From a virus, in IMG/VR virus record IMGVR_UViG_3300028393_000280, positions 1 through 27,965 of that record: DNA of 27,965 nt. One strand, 5' to 3'. Under the pieces are notes generated by a model. The model saw nothing but the letters and a program-made list of their open reading frames with translations. It was not told the origin of the DNA and searched no databases. Position numbers and translations under genes: made by a program. This document shows, in pieces, positions 25,589-27,965 of this stretch (positions are counted from its first letter, which is position 1; every line of letters starts with the position of its first letter).

Positions 25589-25610
25589 ATATTTACCAAA
25601 ATCTACTAGG

Positions 25611-25832
25611 TTAATGTAGACGTCTATTATTCAATTCGTTGATGTTATTGATACCGTATATGTTTAAGATCATTGTGACTTCATCAGGAAACTCACCAAC
25701 ATGATCCTCGGGTATCATTATTGATTTTAATTCTCCATCTGGTCCTAGGATAAATCCAAAATCATCCTTGCCAAATTCGTCTGTTTCCTCAAATTCTTCG
25801 ATAGTTGAAGTTGCTACTATATTGTTGGGCAT
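25611..25832 (-). CDS. Small acidic phage protein of unknown function (73 aa)
   Basis: Start placed at ATG 25832 (MPNNIVATSTIEEFEETDEF) because GGAG lies eight bases ahead; an in-frame ATG at 25844 lacks a site. The protein is very acidic (EEFEETDEFGKDDFGFILGP; MIPEDHVGEFPDEVTMI) with a helical end (LNIYGINNINELNNRR). No family recognised. It is divergent to the histone-like gene and lies before the structural block. Confidence 0.76.
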   Translation of the reverse strand: MPNNIVATSTIEEFEETDEFGKDDFGFILGPDGELKSIMIPEDHVGEFPDEVTMILNIYGINNINELNNRRLH

Positions 25833-25872
25833 ATTTCTCTCCATCTATTATAAGAAATGTTTTTTGCACAGG

Positions 25873-25880
25873 TATTTATG
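25873..25880 (-). promoter_or_regulatory. Late-promoter-like box CATAAATA
   Basis: CATAAATA on the minus strand, about 40 bases before ATG 25832. A plus-strand TTAAATAA (25886-25893) lies next to it, 30 bases before the histone-like gene, so the 91-bp gap looks like a divergent promoter region. Confidence 0.45.
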
Positions 25881-25923
25881 CGAGGTTAAATAAACGTACA
25901 TTTTTCTAAAAGGAAATAAAAAA

Positions 25924-26280
25924 ATGCTAAACAAGATCAAAGAATTCTTTACCGGAAAGAAACCTGAAAGCAAATTCGCTCATCCACTAGATGCAGTGAC
26001 CACACCAAAGATGCCTGAGTCAGTTACAGAGACTATGGTTGTTATGGAACCTCCAAAGGAACAAATGATACCAACTCCATATGTTCCCGAAGCAGCACCG
26101 GCCGTTACTACATTGTTGTATGTGCCACCGGCAACTGAACAAGCACCGGCAGCGGTAGAAGTAGCACCTGAGAAAAAAGCACGTAAGCCACGTGCTCCTA
26201 AAGCAGCGCCAGCGGCCAAAGAAAAAGCCCCGGCCAAAGCCAAGGCTCCTAAAGCTGCTGCTAAGTCGAAGAAAGTTTAA
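25924..26280 (+). CDS. Histone-H1-like Lys/Ala/Pro-rich basic protein
   Basis: A 118-aa protein. The N-terminus MLNKIKEFFTGKKPESKFAH is an amphipathic basic helix, the middle (residues 30-80) is Pro/Val/Thr-rich and mildly acidic, and residues ~83-118 are an H1-like tail (EKKARKPRAPKAAPAAKEKA and on, ending KSKKV). Such tails bind DNA or RNA without sequence preference, so DNA packing, protection of phage DNA or nucleoid takeover are possible roles. It starts at ATG 25924 with AGGA nine bases upstream. It is one of two plus-strand genes, and its stop codon directly abuts the stop of the UV endonuclease gene on the other strand. Confidence 0.82.
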   Translation: MLNKIKEFFTGKKPESKFAHPLDAVTTPKMPESVTETMVVMEPPKEQMIPTPYVPEAAPAVTTLLYVPPATEQAPAAVEVAPEKKARKPRAPKAAPAAKEKAPAKAKAPKAAAKSKKV

Positions 26281-27318
26281 TTATTTGGACTGTTTGAGCA
26301 GTTCAAGTTCCAGTGCTCGATTGTATACCTGAGCACTACTCAAATTCTTGCCCTTGCTTTCGCACATGATATCAAAGTGCTCCCAGAAGCTCAGTGCCCA
26401 GTCAGTCACTGGCTGATTCCAGTACCAATCACTGTGTGCCCGCATCTTTTGTTTTTTGTAACCTGATTCCAGCAGAGCTGCATGATCGGGTACGATATCC
26501 AGTGCATGATCAATGAGTACATCTTCTCTTGATACACTGTAATGGCATACTGGCCTTACACCACGCCACGAATCAATCAGGCGTAAAACTCTATCGTCCT
26601 TGGGACTGATGTATTCTCCTGTACGGATCCAGTGATGGTGTATGTCAAGCACAAGGGCGCAGTCTTTGACAAGTTCGAGGCTGGCATCAACTCCCCATGA
26701 CATCTCGTCGTTTTCAATAGTGATACAGTTTCTTGCTTCAGGGCTAAGTCGCTGGAGGGCAGCGCGAATACCGTCCGGGCCGCGTTTACCCGAGATGTGT
26801 ACATTGATCTTGAAGTCCTGAAAGGTTTTTCCGTAACCCATCCACCTAGCCATGTCAGCATGATATTCAAACTCCTCCACGCTTCTATTTACTATTTCTT
26901 CAGCTTCGCTAGCCAACACGCAGAACTGTCCAGGATGGAAACTGAGTCGCACATCCAATCGTCTAGCAGTTTCACCAATAGGAGCAAAGATTTTTTCAAG
27001 ATGGTCTTGAACTTCTCTACGCTGCCACCACACAATCCAATCTTTCTCAGTATAGCCTTGTAGCATTTCTGATCCAATACGCACCATTCTGCGCTCGGGC
27101 GGCAGTTGAGCCACACGCTCAATCATTTTTACTGCAGCAGCAGTATTGTGATTCATAATGTCCCATTGACGCTGTTCAGCTTCCAACGGATGTTCGCGCA
27201 GCCACCGCATGGTAGTACTACGACCATTTAGCTCTCTGTTGGCAGCATTGACCTTCATGCCCTTTACTTCAGTAGCATCATCTAACCACTTACAAGCAAA
27301 ACCGATTCGTTTGGTCAT
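26281..27318 (-). CDS. uvsE: UV damage endonuclease (UvsE/UVDE family)
   Basis: A 345-aa TIM-barrel repair enzyme that nicks DNA 5' of UV photoproducts. Family marks are the N-terminal strand TKRIGFACKWL, RLSFHPGQFCVLAS, the FKINVHISGKRG and CITIENDEMSW blocks and VLDIHHHW, where the His, Glu and Asp residues bind the catalytic metals. Length fits bacterial UVDE. I start at ATG 27318, which overlaps the stop of an upstream 34-aa ORF (ATGA); an ORF open to 27366 would add 16 residues that do not look like the family and lie within that small gene. It is the last gene of the operon from the promoter at 27721-27749. Confidence 0.92.
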   Translation of the reverse strand: MTKRIGFACKWLDDATEVKGMKVNAANRELNGRSTTMRWLREHPLEAEQRQWDIMNHNTAAAVKMIERVAQLPPERRMVRIGSEMLQGYTEKDWIVWWQRREVQDHLEKIFAPIGETARRLDVRLSFHPGQFCVLASEAEEIVNRSVEEFEYHADMARWMGYGKTFQDFKINVHISGKRGPDGIRAALQRLSPEARNCITIENDEMSWGVDASLELVKDCALVLDIHHHWIRTGEYISPKDDRVLRLIDSWRGVRPVCHYSVSREDVLIDHALDIVPDHAALLESGYKKQKMRAHSDWYWNQPVTDWALSFWEHFDIMCESKGKNLSSAQVYNRALELELLKQSK

Positions 27319-27419
27319 GATACCGCAATCAAAAAGATTAAAAAAGCCCAACCAGGATGCCCACAAAATAACGCAAGCACAGCTAGTACGGTGCCAAAAA
27401 ATACCCTATCGTTATTCAC
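27315..27419 (-). CDS. 34-aa membrane microprotein
   Basis: A 34-residue ORF, MNNDRVFFGTVLAVLALFCG followed by HPGWAFLIFLIAVS. GTG 27419 overlaps the stop of the 58-aa gene (GTGA), and its own TGA overlaps the UV endonuclease start (ATGA), so it fills the gap between them exactly. A hydrophobic stretch covers residues 6-18 and another 24-33, with a Cys-Gly-His-Pro-Gly break between them: a possible hairpin in the membrane. A weak site (GAAAA) precedes the GTG, so translation likely depends on coupling. No family is known to me. The double 4-bp overlap is the main evidence that it is real. Confidence 0.62.
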   Translation of the reverse strand: MNNDRVFFGTVLAVLALFCGHPGWAFLIFLIAVS

Positions 27420-27592
27420 TTTTCAACTTTCGATAGAGTCCACGAACCATTTTCGTTGTCAGACCAATCTAGTGTGTCTCCTTCTTTCCACTGTTTCATT
27501 TCTAGGATTTCGTTGGGTATAGGAAGTAGCAGTTCTTTGGTTTCAGGATCTTCTTCCAGAGTAATTATCCAAGATGTTGCTGTAGTAGTCAT
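27416..27592 (-). CDS. Small phage protein, possible AbrB-type domain (58 aa)
   Basis: A 58-aa acidic protein: MTTTATSWIITLEEDPETKE, then LLLPIPNEILEMKQWKEGDT and LDWSDNENGSWTLSKVEK. The layout (beta strands, a LPxPxxxLEx helix, then WKEGDxLxW and a strand) resembles the swapped-hairpin AbrB/SpoVT DNA-binding fold, and short proteins of this kind are frequent in phages; this is an impression from the pattern. It is coupled by ATGA to the 41-aa gene upstream and by GTGA to the 34-aa gene downstream. It may be an early regulator. Confidence 0.8.
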   Translation of the reverse strand: MTTTATSWIITLEEDPETKELLLPIPNEILEMKQWKEGDTLDWSDNENGSWTLSKVEK

Positions 27593-27714
27593 CGCTTTTC
27601 CTTGATCATATTAATAACAGCCATTGCTTCTGTAAAGTCAATAATTGGCAACTCGAAGGGTTCCCAGTTATGGTAAGACTGCTGCCATTTAATTGTGTAA
27701 AAAATTATCTTCAT
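27589..27714 (-). CDS. 41-aa phage protein, first gene after a consensus promoter
   Basis: Start at ATG 27714: MKIIFYTIKWQQSYHNWEPF, then ELPIIDFTEAMAVINMIKEK. A longer ORF to 27819 would cross the promoter and the oxygenase stop, so the short form is favoured. The pattern is a beta strand, an EPFELPI turn and a helix. No Shine-Dalgarno precedes it, and TATAAT ends 6 bases before ATG, so the mRNA would be leaderless. Its stop overlaps the start of the 58-aa gene (ATGA). Confidence 0.68.
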   Translation of the reverse strand: MKIIFYTIKWQQSYHNWEPFELPIIDFTEAMAVINMIKEKR

Positions 27715-27720
27715 GCTGAT

Positions 27721-27749
27721 ATTATACATTAAATTCAACAAGATGTCAA
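27721..27749 (-). promoter_or_regulatory. Perfect sigma-70 consensus promoter
   Basis: On the minus strand TTGACA (27749-27744), 17 bases, then TATAAT (27726-27721). All twelve positions match the consensus. It overlaps the stop codon of the oxygenase gene and points to the 41-aa/58-aa/34-aa/uvsE operon, with a predicted start at or next to ATG 27714. Confidence 0.88.
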
Positions 27750-27965
27750 TTGGTTTTATGATACCAGCCTGTGGCAATATATTTCGGTTGTGTATAAACA
27801 GTGAGCCCTCTATGTACATGAGTCATTCCAGCAGGCCATATAACTACAGTTCCTTGTGTAGGACGGATTTTTCTGTGTTGGAACAAGAACTCAGTTTCTG
27901 CTTCTCCCTCGGGCATGTCGTTTAGATATATCATCCAAACCAGTTCTCTTGAATGGGAGTTAGTA
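27746..27965 (-). CDS. 2-oxoglutarate/Fe(II) oxygenase, prolyl-4-hydroxylase-like (5' end outside window)
   Basis: Only the last 72 or so residues are in the window; the frame is open to the right edge (TNSHSRELVWMIYLNDMPEG at the start of the visible part). The signature is the C-terminal half of the double-stranded beta-helix: YLNDMPEGEAETEF, then WPAGMTHVHRGL with the distal iron-binding His, and PKYIATGW at the end. The HxD half lies outside, so activity cannot be judged. Such oxygenases are common in marine phages, with substrates mostly unknown. The gene ends inside the -35 box of the next operon's promoter. Confidence 0.85.
   Translation of the reverse strand, partial: TNSHSRELVWMIYLNDMPEGEAETEFLFQHRKIRPTQGTVVIWPAGMTHVHRGLTVYTQPKYIATGWYHKTN

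Noticed and set aside
27330-27365. GC-rich GCCC segments followed by a T run on the minus strand, as a possible terminator before uvsE
   Set aside because: The two GCCC segments are direct, not inverted, repeats, so no stable stem forms, and the stretch is coding in the 34-aa frame.
27319-27366. Longer N-terminus for the UV endonuclease (16 extra residues from 27366)
   Set aside because: The residues do not resemble the family start, and the segment is better explained by the 34-aa ORF in another frame; ATG 27318 gives the expected TKRIGFACKW beginning.
1-27965. tRNA genes, insertion sequences, integrase or attachment sites
   Set aside because: Gaps between genes are nearly all below 140 bp; I saw no cloverleaf-like structure, transposase motifs or integrase motifs.

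Overview
The window is a piece of the genome of a large tailed phage of the T4-like (myovirus) type infecting a Gram-negative bacterium, most likely aquatic. The grounds are: a two-component spanin pair plus a GH19 endolysin (a Gram-negative lysis set); a T4 gp44-type clamp-loader ATPase; phage PhoH; a gp31/GroES-like co-chaperonin; a UV-damage endonuclease; tail fibres with intramolecular S74 chaperones; AATAAATA/CATAAATA boxes resembling T4-type late promoters; and dense packing of genes with 1-23 bp overlaps. The exact host cannot be read from the sequence. Both window ends cut genes.

Layout. 1-1869 (minus): lysis module, in transcription order i-spanin, o-spanin, an 84-aa protein, endolysin, and a membrane protein cut by the window edge. 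1871-3128 (minus): two phage proteins of unknown function. 3264-4013 (plus): phoH with a TTG start. It converges on the minus-strand replication block at a bidirectional terminator (4057-4092) preceded by (CTTAA)4. 4094-6512 (minus): clamp loader, several small proteins including a 58-aa GTG-start gene, and a cytidylyltransferase-like enzyme. This block is read from a perfect sigma-70-type promoter (6518-6546) built into the terminator of the next block upstream. 6571-8555 (minus): co-chaperonin, small phage proteins, and a stand-alone fragment of a C-family DNA polymerase (DnaE). 8561-25557 (minus): a roughly 17-kb adhesion/tail-fibre region. It holds a glycine-rich tip protein, a short structural protein, four tandem collagen-like fibre paralogues (1975, 653, 694 and 1126 aa) sharing one N-terminal module, a cupin and a 68-aa protein between two of them, and an Ig-like structural protein. 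25611-25832: small acidic protein. 25924-26280 (plus): Lys/Ala/Pro-rich, histone-H1-like protein. 26281-27714 (minus): a second operon from a perfect TTGACA-N17-TATAAT promoter, in which a 41-aa protein, a 58-aa protein, a 34-aa membrane peptide and the UV endonuclease are linked by successive 4-bp start/stop overlaps. 27746-27965: C-terminal part of a 2-oxoglutarate/Fe(II) oxygenase.

How it fits together. The two consensus promoters probably feed early replication, repair and host-takeover operons. The late-type boxes precede the lysis, structural and fibre genes. The fibre genes look like a modular, recombining set: shared N-terminus, interchangeable collagen shafts carrying a repeated ~60-aa knob, and either a self-cleaving S74 chaperone or a glycine-rich tip at the C-terminus. 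Long perfect internal DNA repeats offer a substrate for length variation and module exchange.
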